Below, one piece after another: positions 48,660-60,440 of a stretch of DNA of 64,000 nucleotides. The stretch's first letter is position 1; every line of letters starts with the position of its first letter. The notes under the pieces are model-generated. The model did not search any database. It saw only the letters and a list, made by a program, of their open reading frames with translations, and was not told where the DNA came from. This DNA is from Diplolepis rosae (Eukaryota > Arthropoda > Insecta > Hymenoptera > Diplolepididae), in the NCBI GenBank assembly GCA_030998225.1, contig JAPYXD010000391.1:3848501-3912500 (forward strand). The letters are read 5' to 3'. A program made the translations under genes and the position numbers.

Positions 48660-49736
48660 TCCGAGTCAGGTAAATTTATAATCATCAATCAAAATTCTTA
48701 AAATAATATGCCTTAATTCTACCAATTTCCATGTGCTTACAGAAAAAATATTTATGTAGAATTTTTTTTTGTTTCAAATTTATTCATATTGAAACTAATT
48801 TTGTTCCTTGTATTACCTGGGATACTTGATATGTTTTTTTTTATATAACTGTCGAATGGTATAGGTCATAAATGGGTTTTAAATAATTGTTCCACTCACA
48901 AAAAAAATTTTTGTTATATTTTTTATTATACACACATAAACAAAATTATAAATTATACAGAATTTAATTAATGCAAGATTGGACAAGCCTGACTCACACA
49001 CAACATCTTGGTCAATCTTTTGCAATTAAAAATATTCTGTTAGTTAACAGAGTTAAAATAAAAGTTTCAAACGATACTGTATGAGCACTTGAATTTTGCC
49101 TTACCCAATTGATCGTAATCAAATGGTGACCGTTAAACGAATCTAAAAAGGACTTATAGTGTGACTTATAGTCTCTTGTGCTGCTTTTTCTCGTTTTAAC
49201 TCGAATTAAAACTTAGTCAATAGTTTAGAATTAAAGAAATACGAGATTAGACAGGCATGAGTCAAGCACAAAATCCTATGTAATCTCTGCACTTTCAGAA
49301 ATTCCGATAATAAAATTTCAAATAAAATAAGTCTTTTGATCACTTAGGTTAGCCTCAAGGTCAAATCCCTGCGTGACTCAACAGAATTCATTTTATTTTA
49401 AGACAGTTTGTACAAAAATAACAAGAAATAAGGAAATTAAACAATTTTTCAAATAAAATAATTATTTAATCACTTAGGCTAGCCTCAAGGTCAGATCCCT
49501 TTGTGATTTGATAAAATTATTTCATTTCAACAAGATATTTGTGTAAAATTTCAAATAAAATAAAATGATTATTTAATCACTCAAGTTAGCCACAAGGTCA
49601 AATCCTTTCGTGATTTTATCAAATTTATTTTATTTTAACCAATATGTGTGTAAGCAGATAAATTATAATTGTACCTTATCAAGTTTTGATTCCTAGTAAT
49701 TATGAAATTTCGATATCCCATTCACTGACTAAGTGT
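48660..49736 (-). other. 5' leader of copy 3
   Basis: Non-coding. Related to the copy 2 leader; contains three copies of the TCAAGGTCA-type block. Confidence 0.7.
49330..49620. repeat. Leader repeat with TCAAGGTCA sites, copy 3
   Basis: Three blocks with TCAAGGTCA at 49355-49363 and 49485-49493 and ACAAGGTCA at 49592-49600. The core is retained although the surrounding leader has diverged from copy 2. Confidence 0.75.
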
Positions 49737-49755
49737 TTCCCGGGCCGATGCACCA
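49737..49755 (-). other. Primer-binding site, tRNA-Gly type (copy 3)
   Basis: Complement TTCCCGGGCCGATGCACCA, the copy 2 site plus one G; 16 nt from the LTR. Confidence 0.75.
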
Positions 49756-49771
49756 AAAAAGAGATTGGGTA

Positions 49772-50988
49772 TGTTACGTCGGAAACGTAACATTTCTCTT
49801 CTTAAAAGATTCCTCGTTTTATGTAAGGATCGAAAAGGATCCTCTATAAGGGATGAGGAGAAGTCAGTGATTGAGAATGGTTATTGATAATAAGTATGTT
49901 TATTGACAATCAAATTGAGAAACGAATAAGCATCATGGAATTGGAAATCGAATTGAAATTTAGATGTACCTTTGTGATTACCCCGAGTGAAATTTGACTG
50001 GTGATTTATTGAGTCCAGTGGAGCGAAGGTGGTCAGTTGGGTCTTCGTTGAGATCCTTGAGATACTACTTGTTTGATGGGAAATTCGTTGTTGAGACGGT
50101 TGGTCTAGTCGATTCTTGATCCAAGTTTAGAGAGAATTTTGGAAGGTGATTCCCCTTCACTTTCTAATGTAGTTGAACTCAGCGTGGAGTAAGAATTCGT
50201 CTGAGTAGCGGTAAAATCTGATGAGGCTGGACTGAACTCGTAACGTTGAGATAATGAAACTGGATGGTACTGGACTAGACTGAACTGAACTCGCCGTGTA
50301 GAGATGATGGTACTGGACTGACTTCTCTTGGGATTTTTGCCTTTTATAGAACTTTTGCAAGGTTGCTTATGGTGTGAGCAAAACCAACGTGTACCACCTT
50401 TGGTATTAAGATCGGATGAGTTGCCCTCTCTGATGACTCGTGCTCCAATGAAATTCATTACCTGGCACTAATGTCGCAATCTATTTGATCTGTTATTCGA
50501 TTTTAACGAAAAGGTCAACTACTGTGGAAGTAAAAACAAGGTGTATCATCTTTTCCATATTTGGTATTTTAAGATCGGATGAGCTGCCTTCTTTGATCAC
50601 TTATGCTTCGATGAAATTTATTACCTGGCATTAGTGTCATAGTCAAATATATTAAGTCTATTTTATCTGTTATTCGATTCTAACGAAAAGGTCAACTACT
50701 GTGGAAGTAAAAACAAGGTGTACGATCTTTTCCATATTTTGGTGTTTAAAGTCGAATGAGTTGCCTTTACCGATGAGTCACGTTCCGATGAAATTTATTA
50801 CTTGGCGTTAATGTCACAGCCAAATATATCTATTTAGATTTGCCTTTCGATTTTAAGGATCTTCCTATTCCTTGTTAGATCTTGCTGTTGAGTCAATATA
50901 ATCAAGGACGTGGTAATGTTGCCTTGTTTTCTTCATTGATTCCTTAATTTGTTTATTACTCTAGGTGGTAGAGTCGCGGGACGTGACA
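49772..50988 (-). repeat. 5' LTR of copy 3 (1217 bp)
   Basis: The minus strand starts TGTCACGTCCCGCGACTC and ends CGTAACA. The ends are shared with the copy 2 LTR, the interior mostly not. It includes about 2.5 tandem units of about 170-190 bp (50370-50830, sharing AACGAAAAGGTCAACTACTG), probably U3 enhancer-like repeats. Confidence 0.88.
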
Positions 50989-51847
50989 GTTCCAATGTGG
51001 TCATTGCTGTTCAAAATTAAAGTTGAAGATCCAGAATTTGTTTGGATCTTAAATTTCTCTTATTTAAACATAAACCGTTATTATTATAACACAAATTAAC
51101 AAAATTGTTCCAATGTCGCAGAATTCGGCTCCGCGTACCCTGAAGAAGTCCAGAAGTCGCAGAAATATGTGGAAATTTCGAGTTTTTTAATAACACAGAC
51201 CTGCGGATTTCAACTATTTTTTAGCGACTGGGTAGCGACAAAATTCACGGAATTTCCGCTGAAAGTAAGGAAAAAATGGCATTTTTTGCAAAACAATTTT
51301 TTACGCGGTAATAAATATTTAGCTAAACTTTATATCATTTCAAGCCAATGCATAAAGATTCACAAATTACAAATAATTTTTTCATTAATCCATTGAATTG
51401 TAATAAAAAATTTTTATGAAATATGTAGTTGTCAAATAATGTTGCTATTAGCAAAAAGATTTCTTTTGCTAAAACTTCAAGAAATTTTAATTGATTTCTA
51501 TTGATATAAAAAAGCATGCAAGTATAAATTTCTCAGGAAAAATGAACTAAATAGGTTTTATAGTTCAATTATTTTAATTTTATTAAATATTTCAACTAAT
51601 CAAATTTATGCCACAAGAATCCTATATAATAATGAGTGTTTTTAAGTATTTTAATATTTCTATGACTAATAGTCATTTTCATAATTACTTCAAACCTTTT
51701 CTGGTAAAAAAATGTTTTTTCTACGCGAAAGCGCCAAAGTTTCGTATTTTTATATCTTATTTGTTTATCAGAGTTTCGATTGTTATATCCTATAGAATAA
51801 TATCATACGAATATAATTTTTAGAAATATTTGCACCAATTCAAAAGA
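50989..51847. other. AT-rich DNA, no gene seen
   Basis: Only short, low-quality ORFs; no recognisable motif. Confidence 0.5.
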
Positions 51848-52585
51848 TTAAGGGGTTATATACACTTGTGTTCGAGAAAAAAAGCGGATTTTTACGATTT
51901 TTTTTTTTGGAAAAACAACACATTTTTTTTAAACTGAACGCCTATTTATTTATACAAGTCGAAAAATCTTTCACGAATTTTTTCAAAAAAAAAAATTCAT
52001 AGCTGGAGTCAATATTGCCATAGTGCTAAAACACAATTTTCCCGACATCTCTTGCGGTGAGCATGATAAAGAAGGAACTGCTTATCTGAAATACACAAAA
52101 CAAAAACAAAACTGTAGTTGGTACCTTTACGCTGTGCGTGAACGAAGGATTTTACGAAATTCATTTTTTTACAAAAATGGTGATCGTTTTTCTAAAAAGT
52201 TTGATTTTCGAGCGTCTGAGCTTTCGGTTTTTGCAGCAAGAAAAAAAAAGTTTTGCTTGAAATTTAAAATCCTTCGTCCACGCAGAGGCTATTATTGTTG
52301 TTGGCAAGACTGCAAAAATTCAGACTGATCCGGTTAACGGTTCTCGAGAAACTGTGCTCACCGCAACCGCACTTTTTGAAAAATCAAGTTTCGAGATAAT
52401 CACGTGTAAAGGCGGACTTGCAGATGACTCGCTATCTGCAACTGCAGATAGCGCGCTATCAAGAGCTGCCAAATCGGTTCTGTATGATTTTTTGGAAAAA
52501 GATTCTCTGAGATATGTACTTTCAGAAAGTGCAATAAAAAAATTTTCGATTTTTTCAATCAACACAAGTGTATATAACCCCTTAA
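51848..52585. mobile_element. TTAA-flanked non-autonomous DNA transposon (MITE)
   Basis: Begins TTAAGGGGTTATATACACTT and ends with its reverse complement. Perfect terminal inverted repeats of about 23 bp (GGGGTTATATACACTTGTGTT) between TTAA duplications. This fits piggyBac/Kolobok-type target choice. The ORF inside (52023-52328) shows no transposase motif. Confidence 0.85.
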
Positions 52586-53690
52586 ATGAGATCTAAATCT
52601 AAAAAAAAACTCAAATTCAAATACGTTTTTAACAAAATCTGTATATAATAATAGATATTGTTAACTTCTACCTTACTTTTGTAATTGAATGTAATTATCA
52701 CATGAATTCAAAGCATTCTTAGCGAGAATAAACATTTCTTATCGATAATAACACCATTCGACAATTACTTCATTAAACTAGTTTATAATAATTGAATGCA
52801 TCAATCAGAACATTATTTGAGTTCTGTAATACTATATTGTGCAACTAGGAAAAAAAAAATTTATTTTGCAAGTTTTTCTTTGATAACCGCGCGGGAAATG
52901 CGATTGTGGGGCCCTGCGCATTGGGCCAGGAACTGGCCGAAAGTCGAATTTTCTAACTATTCCTAATTTAAAACTTCATTTAATGTTTTTGTCTTCAATT
53001 ATTTAGAATATAGTTCCTAAAATTATTACCTCTGTAATGTGCTTATTGCAATATTTACGGAATAAAAGGCGCACTATACAAAAATATTCCAGACCTGCCA
53101 GTAGGTTTCCAAAACGAAATTGAATAATTTACATACCAAAACTATGAAAAAATCGCTCATTTCATCAGATAAAACGTAAAAAAATCATTAATTTCAAAGT
53201 TGATTATTTTGACACTTCTTACTGAATGGAACTTCCACTCAGTAAGCATATGTGACCTGTCGCGAAAAAAGGTACGTTAGGGCGCAAAAATCAATTTTCG
53301 GGTTATGGCATTAAAAAGTAGTTCTTAAGTTGTTCTTTCCAATGGACGAATCGAAAAAATTCTGACTAATTTACTTTTGCTGTAATGAGGTTGCAAGGTA
53401 CCCAGAAAATAGTGATCTTGGTTGTTAGACACTCTTTTAAACTCTTGCCCTGAAATATATATAATATATATATATATATATTAGTGCAAGCTTATCGGAT
53501 ATCATAATATCTTAAAATAGGTATTATTCGGTTGGCAACAGAGTCATTTCGTTTTTTCCGCTAGATGACTAGTCGTTTGAAGTCGTTCTTCTCAATTGCA
53601 AACTTCAGACCACATATGGTATTTGACAGCTGACGTTTCATAGATTATTCACTAAAAAAAATTTTTCAAGTTTTTTTTTTTATTTATTGT
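52586..53690. other. AT-rich DNA, no gene seen
   Basis: Contains a short TA repeat at 53457-53481. No coding signal. Confidence 0.5.
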
Positions 53691-53699
53691 TTTTCATTG

Positions 53700-54190
53700 A
53701 TTTGAAATGATGTTCATGGTGAAAAATCATTAACAGAACGCCAGTACCAGAATTGGTTTGCTCGTTTTCGCTCCGGAGATTTTGACCTCAAAGATGCACT
53801 ACGCTCTAGACGCCCAACTGAGGTTGACGACGACAAAATGAAAGCAATCATAGAAAATAACCGGCGTAGAACGACCATTGAGATATTACAGATAGAGTCG
53901 ACAAGCCATAGGCCGCTTTGTAAGTGGCAACGTTAGTCTGGAAACTCGGTGAGAGCGAAAGAGAGAGACGATGGGAGGTTTTTTCTGTCTTTGTGTACGC
54001 GTAACGCGTTAGAGAGAGACAGCCTAACCCTCCGAATCACTTTCGCCCGAGCTGACAGGTTTCAGGCTGGCTTGTCGACTCTATCTGTAATATACGTTAC
54101 GTTAATAAGTTCGATATTTGGGTTCCTCACGAATTGAACGAAATTCAACTCGTCAAACGAATTTCTATTTGCATTAAAAGCCGATATTCA
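53700..54190 (+). pseudogene. Mariner transposase fragment split by a MITE
   Basis: Before the MITE the frame reads LTERQYQNWFARFRSGDFDL and RSRRPTEVDDDKMKAII, the helix-turn-helix region of a mariner transposase. After it, at 54097-54175, VNKFDIWVPHELNE continues the same protein (WVPHEL box). The N-terminus, catalytic core and C-terminus are missing. Confidence 0.8.
53887..54089. mobile_element. 203-bp MITE inserted in mariner
   Basis: Perfect inverted ends TACAGATAGAGTCGACAAGC (TA may be the duplicated target, as for Tc1/mariner). ATAT flanks both sides. It interrupts the mariner reading frame. Confidence 0.85.
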
Positions 54191-54199
54191 TTAAAAGAA

Positions 54200-54500
54200 G
54201 ATTATGCTGAGTGTTTGGTGGCATTTCAAAGGTATTATTTATTTTGAGCTGCTCCCAGGGAACCAAACTGTCGCCAGCTATTGAAATTGGACAAAGAAAT
54301 CGAGAAAAAGTTTTGTTGCCAACCCAATATTTTGAACGTTGTTTGGCCAGCCACTTACTCATATCTTCTGTGACCGGCCTGTTTGAAATACCTATTACTG
54401 ATTCTAGACCAGTTGGATTTTGTAATGCTGCGAGCTTAGATAGTTTATCCGCTATCACGTTACCCTTGATCTCAATTTGTAGGACTGTGGAGTGGGGTCC
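54200..54500 (-). pseudogene. RNase H-like fragment of a non-LTR retrotransposon
   Basis: In a minus-strand ORF the segment IKGNVIADKLSKLAALQNP resembles the last part of LINE RNase H domains (G-x-x-G-N-E-x-A-D-x-L-A), followed by the WLAKQRSKYWVG region seen in such elements. No reverse transcriptase nearby. A degraded fragment. Confidence 0.5.
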
Positions 54501-54665
54501 CAAGGGAACTTTGAGGCTCGTGTCGCTGTTCTTCCTATAGACACGGGCAAAATGTTCATACCACCGGCAGACACTTGACTGCCCGCGGCTAACTACACGT
54601 TCGCACGCAATGCGACTTTTTCCACCAATTTGGACACAAAACGTCGTGTGTACCTCGAGCGACAT

Positions 54666-56722
54666 GGTGGCGATGTGACTCTTGTGAATACTTACTTACA
54701 ATACACTTCGCGCTCGTCACAATCGCCACCATGCCGCCCTTGGTACACAATCTACTATTATGACCCGGTAGTAGGGAAATCTTTATGCAGATACCTAAGA
54801 CAATATAAAGTTTGGCTAATTGGTTATCAAAGCGTGAAAAATTGTTCAGCAAAAAGGTTATTCCAAATTTCATTCACTTTGATTTCGGAAATAAAATTGA
54901 AAACCAGACTAAAATTGAATTCTCTAAACATTTATGAGTTAAAAAAGTGCATTTCCTCACACTATGTTACGGTTTGCGGCCACATAGTATTATCACAGCA
55001 TCACTATTTGTCATAGATACAACATTTTCACGAAAAATAATCATAAATTTTCATAAATCTCCATTCAAGTAGATAGAACAACTCATCTTGAAAACATCTG
55101 TAGAGTCTGCAAATCTGAACAATTGAGGGCCCGAATGCAATAACAGGAAGAGCGTTCGAAAATGCGTGAAGATATTGTATTTTCATATTATATTCATATT
55201 TTTGATATGAATATATATATATATATATTAATACTAAAATTGAAAACGTGAGAAAAAAATTTTACTACATTCAATTTTTAAAAAAACACAAATCGTTATA
55301 AGCTAGCCAAATATCAATGAAATTGTTTTAAATTTGGTACACATACGTATTATACCCCAGGGAGACCACATAGGACAATAAAAAGTTGAGAATCGCCTGT
55401 TGTTCGATAATATTTAATTGCAAATTAAGGCTGGTTGGTAACCACTTCAAGTCTTGCCTAGGCGAGTGGAGGTTGGTGCAGGCGAATGTCGAGTGTCAGG
55501 ATGTATTCCTCTACGGCCTGGCATGATTTCTTACAAAATGGATGTTCCAGACAATTTTTAATGAATCTAAACATTTTCAAAAATCTTCCTTTAATAGTAA
55601 CGAACAGATGTCTCACAAAAAGTTGTTTCAACTTTTAAATTCCTCGATACTTTTTCTCGACAAATCTAAGAAGAATCTAAGGCCGGCCAGCCTTAATTTT
55701 TAATCGAATATTAATAAAGACGTCTTTAGGATGTACATATATGTCCCGTGGCTTGACGTCTTTGAGACATTCTTTGGATATTTTCATGCCTTTACAAAGT
55801 TCTCAGGACGTCCTCAAGATATCAGACAAAACACGTCAATAGGACACTATTAGGGCCTGTGTGTCCACTGGTATACTGTGTGCATACCAAATTACGATCA
55901 GTCTCATTCATATTTGGCTAACTTATGACAAACTTATAACGAGTTTTTGGCAAGTTAGTTTAAAAGTAAAAATTGAATTAAAATGGATTGATTAAATAAA
56001 ATAGAATGGATGAATTAAACTTATTTTTCAAGGAAGAATTAAATTTTGCAACATTTTTTTTTACTTTTTCAATTTTAGTCTTGAAAATATTAATCGGAAA
56101 AAAACTCCAAATGAAAAAAAAATCCGTCTTGTCATTCTCTATATGTTAGTATTACAAAAAATGTTAATATTTAAACTTAAAAATTTTCATAGTTCATTTT
56201 CTGTCAGAGTGATCACGATTTATATGTTTGTGGAAACATTAATTTTAGATTCGAACAAATTTCGAGTCCAAAACTTGTATCTTGAAAACTAATAATTATA
56301 TTTAAAAATTATAAACAATAAGAATATTCACTATAATGAAAACTGTATCGTAAGATTATTTTCATAGTCATATTTACGAACATCATTTTGACATAATTTT
56401 TGTCTGCCAGATAATACTTATACCCGTTTGTGATAGGCGTGCGAACAGTTATAGAATCTAAATCTTCTTATTCTACCTAACGTTCAAGTCAAATAGTTAT
56501 TTAATATTTTGAAGAATCAGATTTTGAAGTATCTAATCTATATCACAAAATGTTTAAAGAATATCAGATTAAAAATTTTAGAAATTACAATAGCCCGAAA
56601 ATTGCCTATTGAAGTAAGTTTCTTCCAGCCATAGGATAAAAACTAAATCAAGATACATATAATTATGATTGCACGTGAATTGGAGGAATTTTCTGTTCAC
56701 TCTCTGTCTTGAGATGAGTTGA
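54666..56722. other. Non-coding, repeat-derived DNA
   Basis: Short ORFs without recognisable domains; a (TA)n run near 55210-55228. Nothing else supportable. Confidence 0.4.
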
Positions 56723-56878
56723 CTAGCATTTTCGATTATTGTTAGCGCCACTATTTTTGAACCGTTGACGATCCTGTCGTCGCGGCCGTCTGCCCTTTCC
56801 GCTGGAAAACTCTTGCACTTTGTTTCCTCGTTCTAACCGATTCTTTTTATACGTCTGAGAGTCTTTCTTCTCACGGAT
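56723..56878 (-). CDS. Possible terminal exon of an unidentified basic host protein
   Basis: On the minus strand, acceptor ATTTTACAG is followed by 51 codons and a TAG. The peptide is very basic (SQTYKKNRLERGNKVQEF, then GRRPRRQDRQRF). Base composition is markedly less AT-rich than its surroundings, which favours real coding sequence. Such Arg/Gly/Asn tails are common in RNA-binding proteins, but I cannot name the gene. Upstream exons were not found. Confidence 0.4.
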   Translation of the reverse strand: MREKKDSQTYKKNRLERGNKVQEFSSGKGRRPRRQDRQRFKNSGANNNRKC

Positions 56879-57166
56879 CTGTAAAATTAATTAAAATTAG
56901 ATTACAGAAATTTTAATTAGTAAACTTATTTCCTACTCTTCAAGGGTCACTGTTAATTGAGGTGCTTAGAATAAAAGGAACGTAAATATTGTTGTTATAG
57001 AAAAGTGGAAGAAGAAACAAAACAATAGCATTCGATCGCTTACTACAGCGTTCATATAACGATGAACGTTGCCTCGGACCCAGTCCAGTGACCATTTTGA
57101 CCATTCGCTGACCTCGTAATAATATATAAATTAGAAGAGCACAAAAGACATTTAACTTATTTTCAT

Positions 57167-57412
57167 TATGATTCTGCGGTACATTTTGAGTTTGAAGGTA
57201 TCGAAATTGATACAATAATTTTATTTTTTAGCGTTAAGAACTAAAAAATCATAATACCTGTCATTGAAGGCAGTAAAATGGTTCACAATTTGCGGAACGT
57301 CTCTATCGTTAGTGACATGTATTATGTGTTTTTTGGTTTTTAACGCTGAACAATAATATTATTGTATCAACTTTGATATCCTTAAACTAAAAATATACCG
57401 CAGAATCATAAT
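57167..57412. repeat. Inverted repeat with about 95-bp arms
   Basis: ATTATGATTCTGCGGTA at 57167 is repeated in reverse complement at the end (57412); arms are imperfect, with a loop of about 57 bp. Probably a small foldback element. Confidence 0.75.
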
Positions 57413-57423
57413 AGCAACAATTT

Positions 57424-58363
57424 AATAGTATATTACGTGCCTAGGCGCACAATGAGGGTTATTGCGTGACGAGCGACAATGCTTGCAGGAGATCGAAGTC
57501 GAGGCGCGATCAGTCCTGCGAGCATTGTCGCGAGTGTCGTAATTTCCCGAATTGTGTATTCGCACGTATTCTATTTTATGTGACTTCGGTGCGTTTACGA
57601 GTTTTTATGCGTACACTCGAATCTAATCTAGTATTGTAGTTGTTTGCGGTGCTAGTCATTACACTTGATATTTCACGACTAGTTCCGGCCATTTTTATTT
57701 TCACGATCTTGTTTAGTAGTAGCGTATTGTAATAGAGCATGCGCAGTTCAAATGTACAAGGCTTGTCAGTACCGTGCCAACGCTGTACGAAGAAGAAGAA
57801 GAAGAATGAGAAGAAGATTACGCTCTGCTGTATGGTTATAAGCACATGCGCAGTTCAATTTCTACTCAGCTGTAACGGAAACTCGTTTTTCCGTTACAGC
57901 TGAGAGTAACGGAATGTTGTGTATTCCGTTACAGAGGAATATAATGTAGAAATTGAACTGCGCATGCGCATTATAGTCTTACAGCGGAACGCAATCTATT
58001 TCTTATTCTTCTTCTTCTCACTTCTTCTTCGTACAACGTTAGAACTGACTACTACACAAGACTGATCAAAATAAAAATGGCCGGGACTAGTCGCCAATTA
58101 TCAAGTGTAACTGCGCCCGCTTCGTACAACTAGCACCGCAAACAACTACAATACTAGATTAGATTCCACTTTACGCATAAAAACTCGTATCCGCACCAAA
58201 GTCACATAAAATAGAATACGTGACAATGCACACAATTCGGGAAATTGTGAGACTCACGACAATGCTCGCAGGACTGATCGCGCCTCGGCTTCGATCTCAT
58301 GCGAGTATTGTCGCTCGTCACGCAATAACCCTCATTGTGCGCCTAGGCACGTAATATACTATT
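57424..58363. mobile_element. Foldback element, about 940 bp
   Basis: The outer ends AATAGTATATTACGTGCC are perfect inverted repeats, and the arms match inward almost to a central hairpin (TGTAACGGAAACTCG...CCGTTACAG at about 57872-57900). An inner pair TGCGCAGTTCAATTTCTAC is nested. No ORF. Confidence 0.85.
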
Positions 58364-58399
58364 ATGTTGTTCCTTACAATGTGTAGCTCGGTTTTATTG

Positions 58400-58535
58400 T
58401 GTGCGCAACTAAGTTCCCGGTGTTTTTTTTTTTATGAAAATGCATCTTTATTGTGAAAAAATGGTTACAAATGAATCATTCAAAGTATTGCCCATTATTA
58501 GCAACAACTTTTGCCGATTTTTCTGGTAGTATTAT
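58400..58535 (-). pseudogene. Mariner 3' end fragment
   Basis: The minus strand encodes KVVANNGQYFE followed by a stop, the typical end of a mariner transposase, and then a terminal-repeat-like AT-rich stretch. A second, distinct mariner remnant. Confidence 0.55.
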
Positions 58536-58539
58536 TGAA

Positions 58540-59562
58540 ATTTTGAATTATACTTTGTTTTGACGTTAAGGGGAATTTGAGTTTGTAGTGATACGGGTTC
58601 AAATTTATTTTTGATAATGTCTGTTTGATTGTTGTGAAATTATTTTATTCAATGACACTGAGATTACATAAATTATATTCATCATTTTTCTTATTTACAG
58701 ACACAATTGGGCCTTAAAATGATTTTTGCATGTTTATACGATGGCAGTCAAGTGCAGGCCGTGTAAACCGTGGACGAATAGTAACTAGCGCCACGTACAA
58801 CTGTGCATATGAAATATCATTATATGTGCACGTGTTAGTGCACATACATGCATACGTAGGTTTTTAAAATGTGTTGCAGAGAATATAATTGAAAGGAAAT
58901 TGAAGGTTAAATCCAAAATTGTGAAAATTTTATTCAAGACTGAGAAGCTAATATCAACTTCTCACTCTTGAATTACATTTTCACAATTTTGCATTAAATC
59001 TTGGTTTTGTCGTAATGAGTAAAAATCAAAACTATCTGTAATTTGTATTTTTATTTCCAGAAGATATACAGAAAATTTTTCTATGCAACGAACTGCGCAC
59101 CTTAGAGACATGTTTCTAAAATTTGGGGAATGGTAGAGAAGATAAAAACAGACGTAGATAGACTACTTTTGATTTTAAAATTGAAAAAAACTGCACTTTA
59201 AAAGAAAGGCACCATTTCTCTTTTGTTAGTAATATTGTTCATCGAGATGTTGATGACAAAAAAAATATTGCCTTTCCACTACTTGTAAGTATTCTAACCC
59301 CGACAAGTAAGAGTTCGCGCAAGCTTCTATTCATTATTGTCTAGCATCTCCTCTCTTCGGAAACCGATGAATGGGCACACTTTCCTCCTGACGCCTTTTG
59401 GTGATATACACCCACGAACAGCACACTGAATTATGTATTTTTACATTCTCATCATGGATGAGAAGGTATTGGTTTTATGTGAAAAATAACTTTTGAAATT
59501 TTTATCAAATCTTTACGTTTTGAGACCCCCTGAGTCTGAAAAAACGGTTTTTACGAAAGTGT
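58540..59562. other. AT-rich DNA, no gene seen
   Basis: Contains ACTAGCGCC..CGTA (about 58786), repeated near 60828. No coding signal. Confidence 0.45.
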
Positions 59563-59564
59563 CC

Positions 59565-59597
<33 letters not shown>
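59563..59597. repeat. (GTCT)n microsatellite
   Basis: About eight GTCT units. Confidence 0.95.
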
Positions 59598-59598
<1 letters not shown>

Positions 59599-59899
59599 AG
59601 TAGGTCGTGTGCGACATAACTCTCGATAGAATCATCAGATTGACTTGAGCTTTGGCACACTTTATCGGAGCCGAAAAAGTAAGGACAAGTTCGTTAACCA
59701 GCCACATCCAATCAAAATTGAGAGATTGAGCACTACTTTTGTGTTTTTGAAAATAACTTTTTGAAAAAATCAGAAATTTCAATACTGGTTTTTGATAGTG
59801 CTCATAAATCTCTAGAAATTATCCTGATAAAATTTTTTGATTTAATCAAAATTAGAAATGTTACAGCATATTAAAACTTGAAAAAAGTCAATATCAAAA

Positions 59900-60440
59900 T
59901 TCCATTTTCCAGTGAAATTATCCGAGATAAGAAAAAACGTTATGATACAATATTATTTTCTACATAAAGACCTACAAATTTGAATTGTAACATTTTTTCA
60001 TAAGATGCATATTTTTCTTTTTAATTAAAAAAAAATATATTGAAAATCCAAAATTCAATTTTTTAACAATAATATGTGAAATACGAAAAAAACGTAAGAA
60101 TACAAAATTGTTTGTTTTAAAAAGATCTACAAGTTTTGTCTCACACAGTTTATGAAAAAACATATATTTTTTGTTTCAATTCCAAAAAATACGATTGAAA
60201 TTCAAGAATTCCATTTTTTAGACAAAATATATGAGATACATAAAAAACGTTTAGATGACAAATTATTTGACTAAATGAGGTCTACACATTCTTATTGAGA
60301 AATTTCTCGACAGGATGTATATTTTATGTTTTGATTTTTAATATTGAAAAAATTCGATTTTTTTCACCAAAATATGTGAGATACGAAATAAGCGGTGTTC
60401 TGCAAAATCGTTTCCTTAAATAAAGTCTACGATTGTTTGT
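59900..60440. repeat. Degenerate tandem repeat, unit about 150 bp
   Basis: Four units marked by GAGATAAGAAAAAACGT (59924), GTGAAATACGAAAAAAACGT (60075), GAGATACATAAAAAACGT (60232) and GTGAGATACGAAATAAGCG (60377), each followed by a TCTACA box and a TTTTT-rich stretch. Confidence 0.7.

Larger units (their letters stand above)
42840..50988 (-). mobile_element. Copy 3: old, diverged gag-pol remnant of the same element family
   Basis: Reads on the minus strand: 5' LTR (49772-50988), PBS, leader with repeats, 5'-deleted gag, pol in several frames, ending inside the integrase C-terminus near 43050 in a minisatellite. No CARD, glycoprotein, dsRBD or 3' LTR is present. Protein similarity to copies 1 and 2 is clear but lower. 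It lies downstream of the BEN exons in antisense orientation, perhaps in an intron of that gene. Confidence 0.9.

Noticed and set aside
52023..52328. 101-codon ORF inside the TTAA MITE
   Set aside because: No transposase motif and poly-Lys/Phe composition from A/T runs; the element is non-autonomous.
57576..57845. 89-codon ORF in the foldback element
   Set aside because: Located in a palindrome, no domain, tract of Phe from a TTC/GAA repeat.
59513..59782. 89-codon ORF over the GTCT microsatellite
   Set aside because: Reading through a tetranucleotide repeat gives an artificial RQTDRQTD protein.
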